Source: Alphaproteobacteria bacterium
Lineage (GTDB): Bacteria; Pseudomonadota; Alphaproteobacteria; Rhizobiales; Xanthobacteraceae
NCBI GenBank assembly: GCA_016869215.1
Contig: VGEP01000005.1
Coordinates: 109,437 to 173,436, forward strand
Length of the DNA stretch: 64,000 nucleotides
Reading direction: 5' to 3'
This document shows, piece by piece, positions 45,331 to 56,382 of the stretch (the first letter of the stretch is position 1; the number at the start of each line of letters is the position of its first letter). The notes below the pieces were generated by a model. That model had not been told where the DNA came from and did not search any database. It saw only the letters and a list, made by a program, of their open reading frames with translations. Position numbers and translations under genes: made by a program.

Positions 45331-46362
45331 TTACGCAACCCTCAGCGCGGCGCGGCCGATGACCTCGCCGCGCTCGACCAGATCGTGGACGGCTTCGGCC
45401 TCCTCCAGCGGGCGCAGCACCGTGACCAGCGGAAACACCTCGCCGCGCGCCACGAGTTCGAGACAATCCATGATTTCGGTGCGCGTGACGTAGCGGCTGC
45501 CGAGCAATTCCTGCTCCTTGTTGAGCAGGTCCGCCGCCGACGCCTGGAACGTCTGACCCGAGCCGCCGAGCGTCACGAGCCGCCCGCAGCGGCCGAGCGC
45601 GCGGGCGCCGGCCTCCAGCGTCGACGTGGCGGACACGTAGTCGATAACGACATCGACGCCCTCACCCCGCGTGAGCTCAAGCAGTTGCTCGGTCACGCGG
45701 CCCTGACTCGCATCGACAACCTCATCCGCACCCGCCTTGCGGCAGGCGTCGAACTTCGAGGATTTGGTGTCGACCGCGATCACGCGCGTGCGCGCCCACT
45801 TCGCCATCATCACCTGATGGATGCCAAGCCCGCCGCCCGCGCCGATCACCGCCACCGTCTCGCCGGACTTCACGCGGGCGCGGCGCAGCACCTTGTAGGG
45901 CGTCGCCAGCGCGTCGGTGACGACGCCGATTTCGGCCGGATGCTTCTTCCAATCGAGCCCGTCCGGCAGCCTGATGAAGATATGCGCCGGCAGCTTGATG
46001 TACTCGGCGTAACCGCCATCGCAATTCAAACCAACTTGCCCGCCGCCGTTCGAACACAGCGGTTCGAGCTGCGACAGGCAGTAACGGCAATGGCCGCAGT
46101 TGAGGTAGAAATAGGCCGTCACCGGATCGCCCGGCTTAAGCGACGTCACGCCCGCGCCCACCTCGACAATTTCACCGGTGATCTCGTGGCCGATGATGCG
46201 CGGGAACGCGATCTTCCGCCGTCCGGCCTTGGCGTGCTGGATGGTCAGGCCCGAGCCGCAGGTAACGACGCGCGCCACCGCCTCGCCGGGACCGGCGGCC
46301 GGATCGGGACGCTGCACCTTTTCAAAGGGCTGGTTCGGTCCGTTCAGAACCATCGCTCTCAT
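45331..46362 (-). CDS. Zinc-dependent alcohol dehydrogenase (medium-chain family)
   Basis: The ATG at 46362 has GGGGAGG 6 bases upstream, which decides it over a 43-codon extension; the product is 343 residues. The catalytic zinc cysteine is in VVTCGSG, the zinc histidine-glutamate in IIGHEITGE, and four structural-zinc cysteines in CGHCRYCLSQLEPLC. The Rossmann motif is VIGAGGGLGIHQ. It interconverts an alcohol and an aldehyde or ketone. It is divergent from the ABC importer (259 bases). Confidence 0.9.
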   Translation of the reverse strand: MRAMVLNGPNQPFEKVQRPDPAAGPGEAVARVVTCGSGLTIQHAKAGRRKIAFPRIIGHEITGEIVEVGAGVTSLKPGDPVTAYFYLNCGHCRYCLSQLEPLCSNGGGQVGLNCDGGYAEYIKLPAHIFIRLPDGLDWKKHPAEIGVVTDALATPYKVLRRARVKSGETVAVIGAGGGLGIHQVMMAKWARTRVIAVDTKSSKFDACRKAGADEVVDASQGRVTEQLLELTRGEGVDVVIDYVSATSTLEAGARALGRCGRLVTLGGSGQTFQASAADLLNKEQELLGSRYVTRTEIMDCLELVARGEVFPLVTVLRPLEEAEAVHDLVERGEVIGRAALRVA

Positions 46363-46621
46363 CGCGGCCTCCCCGTTCGCCCGCCACACCAGGCCCTTAC
46401 GCGCACTGGCAGACGCGAGAACGGGCTTGGCGGGATATGCGGCAATCTGGCACGATTGGCGGTGCCATTTGCAAGTCCGGAAGCGAGCCAATTGCGGCTA
46501 GAGTGATAGCCGATCGAATGGACATCTATTTGGGGGGAACTGCGTCCACGGAAGGTCATTCAAACAGAAGACAAGAAGAATTCCGGTCCTCCGTCGGCGC
46601 GAAAGCAAGCGGGAGGAGTCA

Positions 46622-47743
46622 ATGCATTCGCGCAAGTCAACCATGAGGCCGATCGCAGTCGTTGCCGCGCCCTTTGTTGCGCTGATCGTATCGGCGGGTA
46701 TCGGATTGTCCGCCGAACTGTCGCCGCAGGAGAAGAAGCTGGTCGAAGGCGCCAAGAAGGAAGGCGCCGTCACGCTGCTGAATCCGATCTTCAGCGACCG
46801 GACCGGCGAATTGCTCGGCAAGGCCTTCGTCCAGCACTACAATCTCGGGCCGAACTTCAAATTCAACAACCTGCGCAAGGGCACCGGCCAGACCGTCGCT
46901 CAGGTCCGCCAGGAAATTCTGGCCAGGAAGTTCACGGTCGACATCCTGCTGGTCAGCGCGCCGGCGTTTTTCGACGAGGCCGCCAAGCGCGGCGCGTTCG
47001 AGGCGCTCGACAGCGCCTACTGGAAGAATCACGCCGACCTGTCGAAAACTGCGGGCCAGTATTCCAATTATCCGTATGTTGTCGTGCCGTTCGCATATTC
47101 GTTCCAGCCGGTCTGGAACAGCGCATGCCCTGGCATGGCGAACTTCAGCGCCGACAACTACAACGATGTCGTCAAAGCCGACCTCAAGGGCAAGACCATC
47201 GCCTCCGACCTGACGAAGAGCATCACCTACACCAACACGGCGATATCGCTCGCGGAGGCCGGCGCGCTCGACCTGAAGACTTACTGGGACAAGCTCAAGG
47301 CGACCGATCCGCTGGTCGAATTCCGCACCGAGCCGAAGATGCAGATGGTCATCACCTGCCAGCGGCCGGTCGATATGTGGAACCTGTCCGGACGCGTCTA
47401 CCAGAACGTCGTCAAGAAGACCGACCTCGCCAAGACGATCAAGATCGGATCCTACAAGGAAGGCCAGGTCATGCTCGGCAACCAGGCCGCCGTGATCAAG
47501 GGCGGACCGAATCCGAATGCCGCCAGGCTCCTGATCGACTTCATGCTCAAGAAGGAAGGCACCGACATCTTCATCGAGGGCGAGGCGATGTACAGCTTCA
47601 TGAAGGGCTACTCCCCGCCCCCCGAGACCAAGCCCTACGTTTTCGACCTGACCAAGACCAGACTGCTCGGTCTGAAGGACTGGGTCGGAGCCGGTAAGAC
47701 CGCCGCCGCCGTGCGCGACGCGTGGCAAGCCAAGTTCCAGTAG
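46622..47743 (+). CDS. ABC transporter extracellular solute-binding protein (ferric/spermidine-type, family 1)
   Basis: This 373-residue protein starts at an ATG with GGGAGGAG 4 bases upstream. The signal peptide is VVAAPFVALIVSAGIGLSAE. The next part (EKKLVEGAKKEGAVTLLNP) matches the Fbp/AfuA type of binding protein. It delivers a solute to the fused permease encoded next. FbpA-like iron tyrosines were not identified with confidence, so iron, polyamine, phosphonate or organic acid ligands all remain possible. A hairpin after the stop may favour higher expression of this gene than of the membrane genes. Confidence 0.9.
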   Translation: MHSRKSTMRPIAVVAAPFVALIVSAGIGLSAELSPQEKKLVEGAKKEGAVTLLNPIFSDRTGELLGKAFVQHYNLGPNFKFNNLRKGTGQTVAQVRQEILARKFTVDILLVSAPAFFDEAAKRGAFEALDSAYWKNHADLSKTAGQYSNYPYVVVPFAYSFQPVWNSACPGMANFSADNYNDVVKADLKGKTIASDLTKSITYTNTAISLAEAGALDLKTYWDKLKATDPLVEFRTEPKMQMVITCQRPVDMWNLSGRVYQNVVKKTDLAKTIKIGSYKEGQVMLGNQAAVIKGGPNPNAARLLIDFMLKKEGTDIFIEGEAMYSFMKGYSPPPETKPYVFDLTKTRLLGLKDWVGAGKTAAAVRDAWQAKFQ

Positions 47744-47762
47744 TCGGATCGATGCAAACTCC

Positions 47763-47793
47763 GGCCGGGGTCCGCCGTGCGCGGGCCCCGGCC
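47763..47793 (+). terminator. Hairpin between binding-protein and permease genes, possible attenuator
   Basis: Arms GGCCGGGG (47763-47770) and CCCCGGCC (47786-47793) are perfect, with extra pairing inside. It has no T-run. It sits 20 bases after the binding-protein stop. A partial stop or mRNA-protecting hairpin here would raise the ratio of binding protein to permease, as is common in ABC importer operons. Confidence 0.5.
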
Positions 47794-47830
47794 ATATTCC
47801 CGGACCGCAGTGCGTGACGGACATCTCGCC

Positions 47831-49585
47831 GTGAGCGTTCAGACCATTCCCGGAGCTGCCGCCGCCGACGCGCCGCAATCGAGCCGCTGGCGCAGCCTGG
47901 TCACACAGGAGTCGGTTTCGACATTGGTGGTCAGCGTGATCGTCGGCGCAGCGGTGATCCTGCCGCTGATCACGCTGGTCGTCAGCAGCTTCAAGGTGCT
48001 CGACTCGGGCGGCTTCGACACCACTTGGGGATTCGACAACTACAAGCGGCTGTTCACCGACCGCATCATCCCGAAGGCGTTCGTCAATACGCTGATCATC
48101 AGCTTCGGGTCGACGGTGGTCGCGACGTTTTTCGGCGTTTCGCTCGCCTGGATCAACGCGCGGACCAACTGCCCGTGGCGCGAGCGGCTCGAGCCGTACA
48201 ATCTGATCCCGTTCTTTCTCAGCCCGTTCGTCGGCGCCATCGCCTGGCACAATCTCGCCTCGTCCAAAACCGGTCTGCTGAACGTCTGGGCCCGCGAGTA
48301 TCTCGGCATCGAGACCCACCTGCTCAACGTCAACAACCTCTGGGGTGTGGTCTGGGTCACGGGGATATTCTTCGCACCGCTGGTCTACCTGTTCGTGGTC
48401 GGATCGCTGCGGCGCATGGATCCGTCGCTGGAAGATTCCGCACGCACCACCGGCGCCGGACTGTTCCGGACCACCATGACCGTAACGCTTCCGCTGGTGA
48501 TGCCCGGCATCCTCTCCGGTGCGATCATCGTGTTCGTGACCGCCGCGGGCGAGTTCGGCGTACCGTTCAAGCTCAGCGCGCCCTACGGCTGGGAGACGCT
48601 GACCACGCAGATCTTCTCAAAGGCCGTCGGCGACGACGCCAATCACTACCTCGGCGCCACTATGAGCATGGCGCTGGGCGCCATCTGCGCGGCCTTCATC
48701 TACGTGCAGCAGCGCTACATCGCGCCGCGCTCGTTCACCACCGTGACCGGCAAGGGCTTCCGGCCGAACGTGCTCGATCTCGGCCCGTGGAAGTGGGTGG
48801 CGTTCGGCTACAACATTGCCTTCATCATGGTGGCGGTGGTGATGCCGATCCTGTGCCTCTTCATCGTGAGTCTGCATCCGGTCTGGGAAGGCCGCATCTT
48901 CCTGAACGAGCTCACCACCATCAACTACGAAAAGACGCTGTTCTGGTGGCAGTCCGGCGCCATCAAGGCCGCGACCAACGGCATCTACAACAGCTTCTTC
49001 CTGGCGTTTGTCGGCGCCAGCATCGCAATGGTCCTGTCGCTGGTCGTGTCGCACATGATCCATCGCACCAAGGGCTTCGGTGCGCGACTGCTCGACTTCC
49101 TGTGCGTCGTGCCGATCGGGTTCCCCGGCATCGTGCTCGCGATGGGCGTTCTGGTGACGTACATCCAGACCCCGATCTACGCCACGCTCTGGATCATCAT
49201 GCTGGGTTACATCACGCGATTCTTCCCCTACGGGCAGCGCAACATCTCGTCCGTGATGCTGGCAATCTCGGAAGAACTGGATCAGAGCTCGCGGATGGCG
49301 GGCGCGTCGTGGTTCACGACGTTGCGCCGGATCACCATCCCGCTGCTCAAGCCCGGCATCTTCGCCGGCTGGGTGCTGCTGTTCATCATCTTCCTGCGTG
49401 AACTGTCGATCTCGATCATCCTGTACACGTCGGGAACCGAGACGCTTTCGGTCGGCGTGTATTACCTCGCCAATTTCGAGAACGAGCCGCTGACCTGCGC
49501 GCTGTCGATCGCGCAGACCGTGGTGCTGTTGATCTGCATCATCGTATTCCGGCGTGTGGCGGGCCGCGAGGCGCTGACGGCGTAA
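47831..49585 (+). CDS. ABC transporter permease with two fused transmembrane domains (FbpB type)
   Basis: The start is uncertain among in-frame GTGs at 47777, 47810 and 47831; the first lies inside the upstream hairpin, so 47831 is used, giving 584 residues. Two BPD_transp_1 domains are visible in tandem. Each has a coupling loop: DSARTTGAGLFRTTMTVTLP in the first half and QSSRMAGASWFTTLRRITIP in the second. About 12 hydrophobic segments are expected. One chain thus forms the whole membrane channel. It is followed 25 bases later by the first ATPase gene. Confidence 0.92.
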   Translation: MSVQTIPGAAAADAPQSSRWRSLVTQESVSTLVVSVIVGAAVILPLITLVVSSFKVLDSGGFDTTWGFDNYKRLFTDRIIPKAFVNTLIISFGSTVVATFFGVSLAWINARTNCPWRERLEPYNLIPFFLSPFVGAIAWHNLASSKTGLLNVWAREYLGIETHLLNVNNLWGVVWVTGIFFAPLVYLFVVGSLRRMDPSLEDSARTTGAGLFRTTMTVTLPLVMPGILSGAIIVFVTAAGEFGVPFKLSAPYGWETLTTQIFSKAVGDDANHYLGATMSMALGAICAAFIYVQQRYIAPRSFTTVTGKGFRPNVLDLGPWKWVAFGYNIAFIMVAVVMPILCLFIVSLHPVWEGRIFLNELTTINYEKTLFWWQSGAIKAATNGIYNSFFLAFVGASIAMVLSLVVSHMIHRTKGFGARLLDFLCVVPIGFPGIVLAMGVLVTYIQTPIYATLWIIMLGYITRFFPYGQRNISSVMLAISEELDQSSRMAGASWFTTLRRITIPLLKPGIFAGWVLLFIIFLRELSISIILYTSGTETLSVGVYYLANFENEPLTCALSIAQTVVLLICIIVFRRVAGREALTA

Positions 49586-49610
49586 TGGGATTGGGAACGG
49601 TGCCGGCGTC

Positions 49611-50713
49611 ATGGTGAATGCAAACGACAATCGCTACGTCGAGGTGCAGGGCCTGGTCAAATGGTTCGGCAACGACCGGGCCGTGGACGATATCTCGTTC
49701 TCGATTCCGCGCGGCAAGTTCCTCACGCTGCTCGGGCCGTCGGGTTGCGGCAAAACCACCACGCTGATGAGCATCGCCGGGTTGCACACCATCGACGCCG
49801 GCTCGATCCGGGTCGGCGGCGTCGTCTATACGTCGAAGGCCGAAGGCCTGTTCCTGCCGCCGGAGAAGCGCGACATTGGCATGGTGTTCCAGAGCTACGC
49901 CATCTGGCCGCACATGACGGTGGCGCAAAACGTCGCCTACCCGCTGGAAATCCGGAAGGTCGCGCGTGCCGAGATCGACGAGCGCGTGGCGGCGGTGCTG
50001 CGCCTCGTCGGACTGGCCGACATGGCCGACAAGCTTGCGACCCAATTGTCCGGCGGCCAGCAGCAACGCACTGCACTCGCACGCGCCATCGTTTCGAAGC
50101 CGCGGCTCCTGCTGTTCGACGAACCGCTCTCCAATCTCGATCTCAAGCTGCGCGAGCAGATGCGCGTCGAGTTGAAGCGAATCCAGCATGAGGTCGGCAT
50201 CACCTCGATCTACGTGACCCACGACCAGGCCGAGGCGCTGGTGATGAGCGACGAGATCATCGTCATGAGCAAGGGCCGTATCCAGCAGAAGGGCGGTCCG
50301 CACCAGATCTATGCCCGGCCGGTCAACGCTTACGTCTCGAACTTTATCGGCGTCGCCAATCTGCTCAAGGGCCGGGTGGTCGAGGTGACCGCGCCCGGAC
50401 GCGGCGCGGTGGAAATCGAGGAAGGCGGGCGCAGCATCCGGCTTCCCTGCCGGCTCGCGGACGGTATCGGCCCGGGTGCGGACGCCGTCGTGTCGATCCG
50501 TCCCGAAAACGTCCGTGCACGGCGCGAAAACGGCGATGGCCGCGCACTTGAAGGCGAAGTGATCCAGGCGATCTTCCTCGGCAATTGCGTCGACTGCCGC
50601 GTGCGCTGGGGCGAATACGAGTGGAAGGTGCTGGCGCATCCGCGCGACCGCCTGCGCGAGGGCGAGAAGGTCTACCTCCGTCTCGATCCCGAACACACGC
50701 TGGCGGTGCTGCC

Positions 50714-50717
<4 letters not shown>
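49611..50717 (+). CDS. ABC transporter ATP-binding protein (FbpC/PotA type), first of two
   Basis: The 368-residue ATPase has Walker A GPSGCGKTTTL, signature LSGGQQQRTALAR, Walker B LLLFDEPLSNLD and switch VTHDQ. A C-terminal TOBE/OB extension from about residue 245 is typical of importers of this class. Its stop overlaps the next ATPase ATG by four bases. Two similar ATPases after one fused permease suggest a heterodimeric motor, or alternative subunits. Confidence 0.92.
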
Positions 50718-51826
<1,109 letters not shown>

Positions 51827-51830
51827 AGAG

Positions 51831-52223
51831 TCACTCCAGCACTGCCACCGCCTTGATCTCGATCAGCGCGTCCTTGCGCACGAGGCCGGAGACCACGACG
51901 CCGGTCGCGGCGGGCCACGGCGGGCCCTTGAACAGCTCGCGGCGCACCTCGGCGGTCTTGTCGTAGCCGTCGAGCGTCAGCACGTATTCCGTCGTCTCGA
52001 CAATGTTGGCGAGACTGCCACCGACGCTTTCCAGGATCGCGGCAAACTTGCCGTAGATGTGCCGCGTTTGCGCGGCGATGTCGCCGACGCCGACGATGCG
52101 GCCCTTGTCATCGGTCGCAGTCGAGCCGGACAGGAACACGAGATTGCCCGCGCGCACCGCCGGCGAGAACGTGAACGACTTGGGCCAGGACGGATTGGGA
52201 ACGATGGGCTGGTAGATCGTCAC
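51831..52223 (-). CDS. RidA/YjgF family protein
   Basis: The GTG at 52223 overlaps the AMP-ligase stop (GTGA) and gives 130 residues. Family features are AGNLVFLSGSTATDD, QTRHIYGKFAAILESVGGSL and the end IEIKAVAVLE. Canonical RidA deaminases hydrolyse reactive imines using an arginine in the P-A-R-S-type motif. Here that spot reads PAATGVVV, so the arginine is missing and imine deamination is doubtful. It closes the operon of catabolic genes upstream. Confidence 0.88.
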   Translation of the reverse strand: MTIYQPIVPNPSWPKSFTFSPAVRAGNLVFLSGSTATDDKGRIVGVGDIAAQTRHIYGKFAAILESVGGSLANIVETTEYVLTLDGYDKTAEVRRELFKGPPWPAATGVVVSGLVRKDALIEIKAVAVLE

Positions 52224-53851
52224 GGCTTTTCCTCCTTGGCCTCGCCAGCCCGCCGGAGCAGGAAGCGTTGAATCTTGCCGGTCTGCGTCTTGGGCAGTGC
52301 GTCGACGAACGCGACCTCGCGCGGCGCTTGATGGCGGCCGCAGACCGTGCGGACCAGTTCGACGAACTCGCTCGCAAGCGCGTCGTTCGGCGCGACGCCC
52401 GGCCGCGTTACGACGAACACCTTGATCGCCTGGCCGCGCAACGGATCGGGCACGCCGACCGCGGCGGCTTCCGCCACCGCGCCGTGGCGCAGCACTGCGC
52501 TCTCGATCTCGAACGGCCCGATGCGATAGCCCGCACTTTTGATGATGTCGTCGGCACGGCCCTCGAACCAGAAATAGCCGCCGGCGTCCCGGCGCGCGAG
52601 ATCGCCGGTGCAGGTCCAGTCGCCGCGGCGCAGCGCTACGCTCGCCGCCTCATCGTTCCAGTAGCGCAGCCAGTAGCGCGTGTTGCCGTCGCAGCGCTGC
52701 GCGATCAGGCCGACGGTTTCGGGCGGCAGTTCCTCGCCGTCCTCGCCGACCACCGCCATCGTCTGACCCGGCGCCGGCAGACCCATGGAGCCAGGTTTCA
52801 CATCCATCGCGACGGCGTTATGATTGCCGACCGGCAGACCGAATTCGGTCGCGCCGAAGTGATCCATCGGAGTCACGTTCCAGACGCGGCGGAAGAACTC
52901 CACCACCTCGCCGTTGAGCGGTTCGCCGCAACTCGAGATCGCGCGCATCGACCCGCCGAAGTCGCGTACCGCCTCGCCCTGCGCCATCAGGCTGCGCAGA
53001 ACGGTCGGCGTGGTGGCGAGGTTGCTTACTTTGAAACGGCCAATGACGTCGCGGCAGACGTCGTAGGTCGCGTTGGCCTCGACGCTCAGCGCGGTCGCAC
53101 CCGCGGCCAGCGCCGGCATGTAGCAGCACAGGCCGTAGCCCCAGCCCGGATCGCCGGTCGGCCAGAACACGTCGGCCTCAGGCCGCAGGTCGAGGCCGTA
53201 GCGCACATAGGGCCACATCGCGGCGAGTATGTTGGCCGCGATGACACAACCCTTCGGCTGTCCGGTCGAGCCGGAGGTGTAGATGATCGCCGCGGCGGCG
53301 TCGCGAGACAGGAATGCACGCGGCATCGTCTCGTCCGCGCCGATCAGCACATCGGCGCTGTCGGCCTCGATGACGGCGAGTCCCGCGATCGCCGGCACGA
53401 GGTGGCGATAGCGCCGTGCAACCAGCACTGCCTTCGCGCCGCTGTGTCGCAACCGATAATCCACCGCGTCGGCACCGAAGCCGGCGAACACCGGCACCAG
53501 GATCGCACCCGCGCGCCAGACGCCGAGCATCGCCGGCACGGTTTCCGGGATGCGCGGCAGCAGCGTCGCGACCCGGTCGCCCTTCCTGACGCCATGCCTG
53601 CGAAGCACGTTACCGAATTGCGCGCTCTGCCGGTCGAGGTCGCGGAACGTCAGCCGCCGCTCGCTGCCGTCGGCGCCGATCCAATGCACTGCGGTCCGGT
53701 CCGCGCGCGGACCCGCGGCATGACGGCCGACGACGGTCCAGGCGAGATCGACCTCCGCGGCACCGGACCATCCGAGATCGTCCAGCGCGTCCTTCCAGGC
53801 GAATTGCGCGCAGGCCTCGGCGTAAGCCGGCTTGCCGGCGGCCCCCATCAT
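52220..53851 (-). CDS. AMP-binding acyl-CoA synthetase
   Basis: This 543-residue ANL-superfamily enzyme has the P-loop AAIIYTSGSTGQPKG, the adenylate motif DHFGATEFGLP, and the hinge and catalytic lysine region FEGRADDIIKSAGYRIGP ending in KTQTGKIQRFLLRR. It activates an acid with ATP and CoA. It resembles the medium-chain or acetyl-CoA-synthetase-like branch, but the substrate is unknown. It overlaps the MaoC gene upstream and RidA downstream by four bases each. Confidence 0.92.
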   Translation of the reverse strand: MMGAAGKPAYAEACAQFAWKDALDDLGWSGAAEVDLAWTVVGRHAAGPRADRTAVHWIGADGSERRLTFRDLDRQSAQFGNVLRRHGVRKGDRVATLLPRIPETVPAMLGVWRAGAILVPVFAGFGADAVDYRLRHSGAKAVLVARRYRHLVPAIAGLAVIEADSADVLIGADETMPRAFLSRDAAAAIIYTSGSTGQPKGCVIAANILAAMWPYVRYGLDLRPEADVFWPTGDPGWGYGLCCYMPALAAGATALSVEANATYDVCRDVIGRFKVSNLATTPTVLRSLMAQGEAVRDFGGSMRAISSCGEPLNGEVVEFFRRVWNVTPMDHFGATEFGLPVGNHNAVAMDVKPGSMGLPAPGQTMAVVGEDGEELPPETVGLIAQRCDGNTRYWLRYWNDEAASVALRRGDWTCTGDLARRDAGGYFWFEGRADDIIKSAGYRIGPFEIESAVLRHGAVAEAAAVGVPDPLRGQAIKVFVVTRPGVAPNDALASEFVELVRTVCGRHQAPREVAFVDALPKTQTGKIQRFLLRRAGEAKEEKP

Positions 53852-54312
53852 CCCTTGGCCCGCCGCCGGATCAGATAGACATGCGCGCCTTCCAGGAGCG
53901 TCTCGCCGGACTGGTTGAGCAGCCGGACGCCGATCTCAACCCGCGCCGTCCTGCCGCTCGATGTCGGCGCGTTCGACGCCACCTCGTATTCGGCCCTCAC
54001 AGTGTCGCCAACGAATGCGGGCTTCAGGAACCGCCAGCGCTGTTCGATCATCGCAATCATCGCGTCGATCAACTGCTCGGACATCTTCGTGGAGCCGAGC
54101 GCCGTCAGCGACGTGAGCAGAAGGCCATGCGCGATCGGCTTGCCGAACTGCGTATGGGCGGCGGCATAGGACGGATCGTAGTGGATCGGATGGGCGTCGC
54201 CGGTCATCGCGGCGAACTGCATGAAGCGCTCCTGGGTCAGCAGTTTTTCCTCGCCGTGGAAGCAGAAGCCCACCGGCAGGTCATCGGCGTAGAGCTGCGT
54301 CTGCTGCGCCAC
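53848..54312 (-). CDS. MaoC-family (R)-specific enoyl-CoA hydratase-like protein
   Basis: The 154-residue hot-dog protein has the hydratase motif MTGDAHPIHYDPSYAA with the catalytic Asp and His, and GKPIAHGLLLTSL. It should hydrate an enoyl-CoA, the product of acid activation by the overlapping AMP-ligase plus dehydrogenation. It lies 7 bases after the HIBADH-like gene and shares a four-base overlap with the ligase gene, so it is in the middle of one operon. Confidence 0.9.
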   Translation of the reverse strand: MAQQTQLYADDLPVGFCFHGEEKLLTQERFMQFAAMTGDAHPIHYDPSYAAAHTQFGKPIAHGLLLTSLTALGSTKMSEQLIDAMIAMIEQRWRFLKPAFVGDTVRAEYEVASNAPTSSGRTARVEIGVRLLNQSGETLLEGAHVYLIRRRAKG

Positions 54313-54319
54313 GGCGTCC

Positions 54320-55255
54320 TCAGCTCAATCCGTCGCCGACGGCCGCGTTCTCGGATTTCAGCGCCATGCCCGCGCGCTTCGCCAGCTCGTCGAGGATCAG
54401 CGTGTAGTCCTGCTCGGCGCGGCCGCCGTCGATGTTGGCCTGCACGATGTCGCGCACCACTTCCGTCGTCGGCAGCGGCACACCGGTCTCGCGCGCCGCC
54501 TTGAGGCCCAGCTCCAGGTCCTTCTTCATCAGCGTGTTGGTGAAGGTCACGGTGTAATCGAGGTTCGCAATCACCGGCGTCTTGTAGCGAGAGAAGGTGG
54601 AACCCAGCACGCTCTTGTTCAGCACTTCGAGCAGGAGGTGGCGCGGCACGCCGTGACTCTCGGCGAGCAGCGCCACTTCGGACAGGCCCGTGAACGCGAT
54701 GCCGAGATAGAGGTTGTGGCAGATCTTCACGATGCGCCCGACGTCGCCCTCGCCCACGTAAGTGACGCTCGGCCCAAACACCTGCAGATAAGGCTCGACC
54801 GTGTCGAAGGCCGCGCGCGGCCCGGACGCGATCACGCTCAGCCGCCCGGCACGCGCCACCACGTCGTTACCGCTGACCGGCACCGCCAGCATCTGCGTCC
54901 CGCGCGCGGCCGCGAGCGAACGCATCTCCGCCGAGTCCTCGGGCGACACAGTGCTCAACTCGGCAAGGATTTTCGGCGCACACTTCGGATCGGAGAACAG
55001 CCCGCCCTCGCCGAACGTCACGGCCTTGAGGTCGCCGGCGGTCGAAACCATGGTGAAGACGATGTCGCAGTCCGCAAGGTCGGCCGGGCGGTCCACCACC
55101 TTCACGCCGTCGGCTACAAGCGATTCCGCCTTCGCCCGCGTGCGGTTGTAACCGCGAATGTCCGCGCCGGCGCGCGCCAGCCGCCCGGCCATGGCATGGC
55201 CCATGCGGCCAAGTCCGATCCAGCCGAGCCTGAGCTTTGGAAGTTCGGAACTCAT
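54320..55255 (-). CDS. NAD(P)-dependent oxidoreductase, 3-hydroxyisobutyrate dehydrogenase family
   Basis: The 311-residue protein has a Rossmann motif LGWIGLGRMGHAMAGRL, the substrate loop LAVPVSGNDVVARAGRL and the catalytic lysine segment GRIVKICHNLYLG. It belongs to the same family as the protein at 15798-16679 but is not close to it. It would oxidise a 3-hydroxyacid. Its ATG overlaps the Gfo/Idh stop (ATGA). Confidence 0.9.
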   Translation of the reverse strand: MSSELPKLRLGWIGLGRMGHAMAGRLARAGADIRGYNRTRAKAESLVADGVKVVDRPADLADCDIVFTMVSTAGDLKAVTFGEGGLFSDPKCAPKILAELSTVSPEDSAEMRSLAAARGTQMLAVPVSGNDVVARAGRLSVIASGPRAAFDTVEPYLQVFGPSVTYVGEGDVGRIVKICHNLYLGIAFTGLSEVALLAESHGVPRHLLLEVLNKSVLGSTFSRYKTPVIANLDYTVTFTNTLMKKDLELGLKAARETGVPLPTTEVVRDIVQANIDGGRAEQDYTLILDELAKRAGMALKSENAAVGDGLS

Positions 55256-56343
55256 CGTTCCTCCGCTTGCAGCGGCAGGTGCACCGGATGCCCCGTCGCC
55301 ACCGCGCGCTCGATGGCGATGGTGGTTTCGAGATTGATCCGCGCCTGCTCCGGCGTGGTGTGCACGGTCGGCGCGCCGGTCGCGAGCGAATCGAGCCAGG
55401 CCCGCGTCTCGTTGCCGAGCGGGCCCCAGAAATCGTCCATCGCCCAGTCGCCCGCGGTGTTGCTGCCGAGGAACGCCATCTTCACGCCGTGGTCCGGCAC
55501 ATAGGCGTGCGGCACGCCCTTCTCCGAATAGAGCAGATGGTCGAGATGATCGTCATCGATGATCATCGTGCCTTCGGTGCCGAGCAATTCGACGCGGTCC
55601 GATTGTCCGAGCGTCGGATAGCCCGCAGGCAGCGCGTAGCTCACGCCAAGGTTCACCACCGCACCATCGGCGAAGGTTACGATCGCCCAGGTCACGTCGT
55701 GCGCGCCGTAGCCGGCCTCCTTGAATATGCCGTGCTGGCCGCGCGCCACCACCTCCACCGGCCGGTTGCCTTCGAGAAACCAGCACATCAGATCGACGTA
55801 ATAGGTCAGCACATCGATCACCGGCGTGGCGTGCGGATCGCGCTTGAGGATCGCAAACGCCTGCGCCCGCGAATTGTAGACCCGCGCCGTGCCGCCCACG
55901 ACCTTGCCGAGCCGTCCGTGGCGCATCTGCTCCTTCGCCCGCAGAAAGCATTCCTTGTAGCGCCGGCTGTAGCCGACACGCAGGCTGCCTTTCGTGCGGC
56001 GGAGTGTTTCAAGGATGATATCGGCTTCGGCGAGCGAAAAGCCGATGGGCTTTTCCACCAGAACCGGCTTGCCGAGTTCCAGCGCGCGCAAGATCGGCGC
56101 GGTGTGCTGCTGTTCCGGTGTCGAGACGATCACCGCTGTGACGTCCGGGTGCGCGATGATTGCGTCGTTGTCGGCGCTGTGCAGGTTCGCCCCGGACACA
56201 TCGGCCAACGCCTTGGCGCGGGCCGGGTCCTTGTCGGACACCGCGAGGAAGCGCACCGACGGATGCTTGGCCGCGAGTCGCGCCCGCAGCGTGCCGATGC
56301 GGCCGGAGCCGACGACGGCGATGCCGAGATCGCCGCGCTTCAT
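55252..56343 (-). CDS. Gfo/Idh/MocA family oxidoreductase
   Basis: The ATG at 56343 (MKRGDLGIAVVGSG) gives 363 residues. The frame stays open to 56538 only because it runs through a palindromic repeat element. The NAD(P)-binding motif IAVVGSGRIGTLRA and the family lysine motif PVLVEKPIGFSLAEA are clear, followed by RVGYSRRYKECF. Members oxidise or reduce sugars, inositols and related polyols. With the enolase-superfamily gene upstream it suggests sugar-acid or polyol breakdown. Confidence 0.9.
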   Translation of the reverse strand: MKRGDLGIAVVGSGRIGTLRARLAAKHPSVRFLAVSDKDPARAKALADVSGANLHSADNDAIIAHPDVTAVIVSTPEQQHTAPILRALELGKPVLVEKPIGFSLAEADIILETLRRTKGSLRVGYSRRYKECFLRAKEQMRHGRLGKVVGGTARVYNSRAQAFAILKRDPHATPVIDVLTYYVDLMCWFLEGNRPVEVVARGQHGIFKEAGYGAHDVTWAIVTFADGAVVNLGVSYALPAGYPTLGQSDRVELLGTEGTMIIDDDHLDHLLYSEKGVPHAYVPDHGVKMAFLGSNTAGDWAMDDFWGPLGNETRAWLDSLATGAPTVHTTPEQARINLETTIAIERAVATGHPVHLPLQAEER

Positions 56344-56382
56344 GAATTGAACTCCGGACTCCGCCGCTGCCACGGTGCGCGC

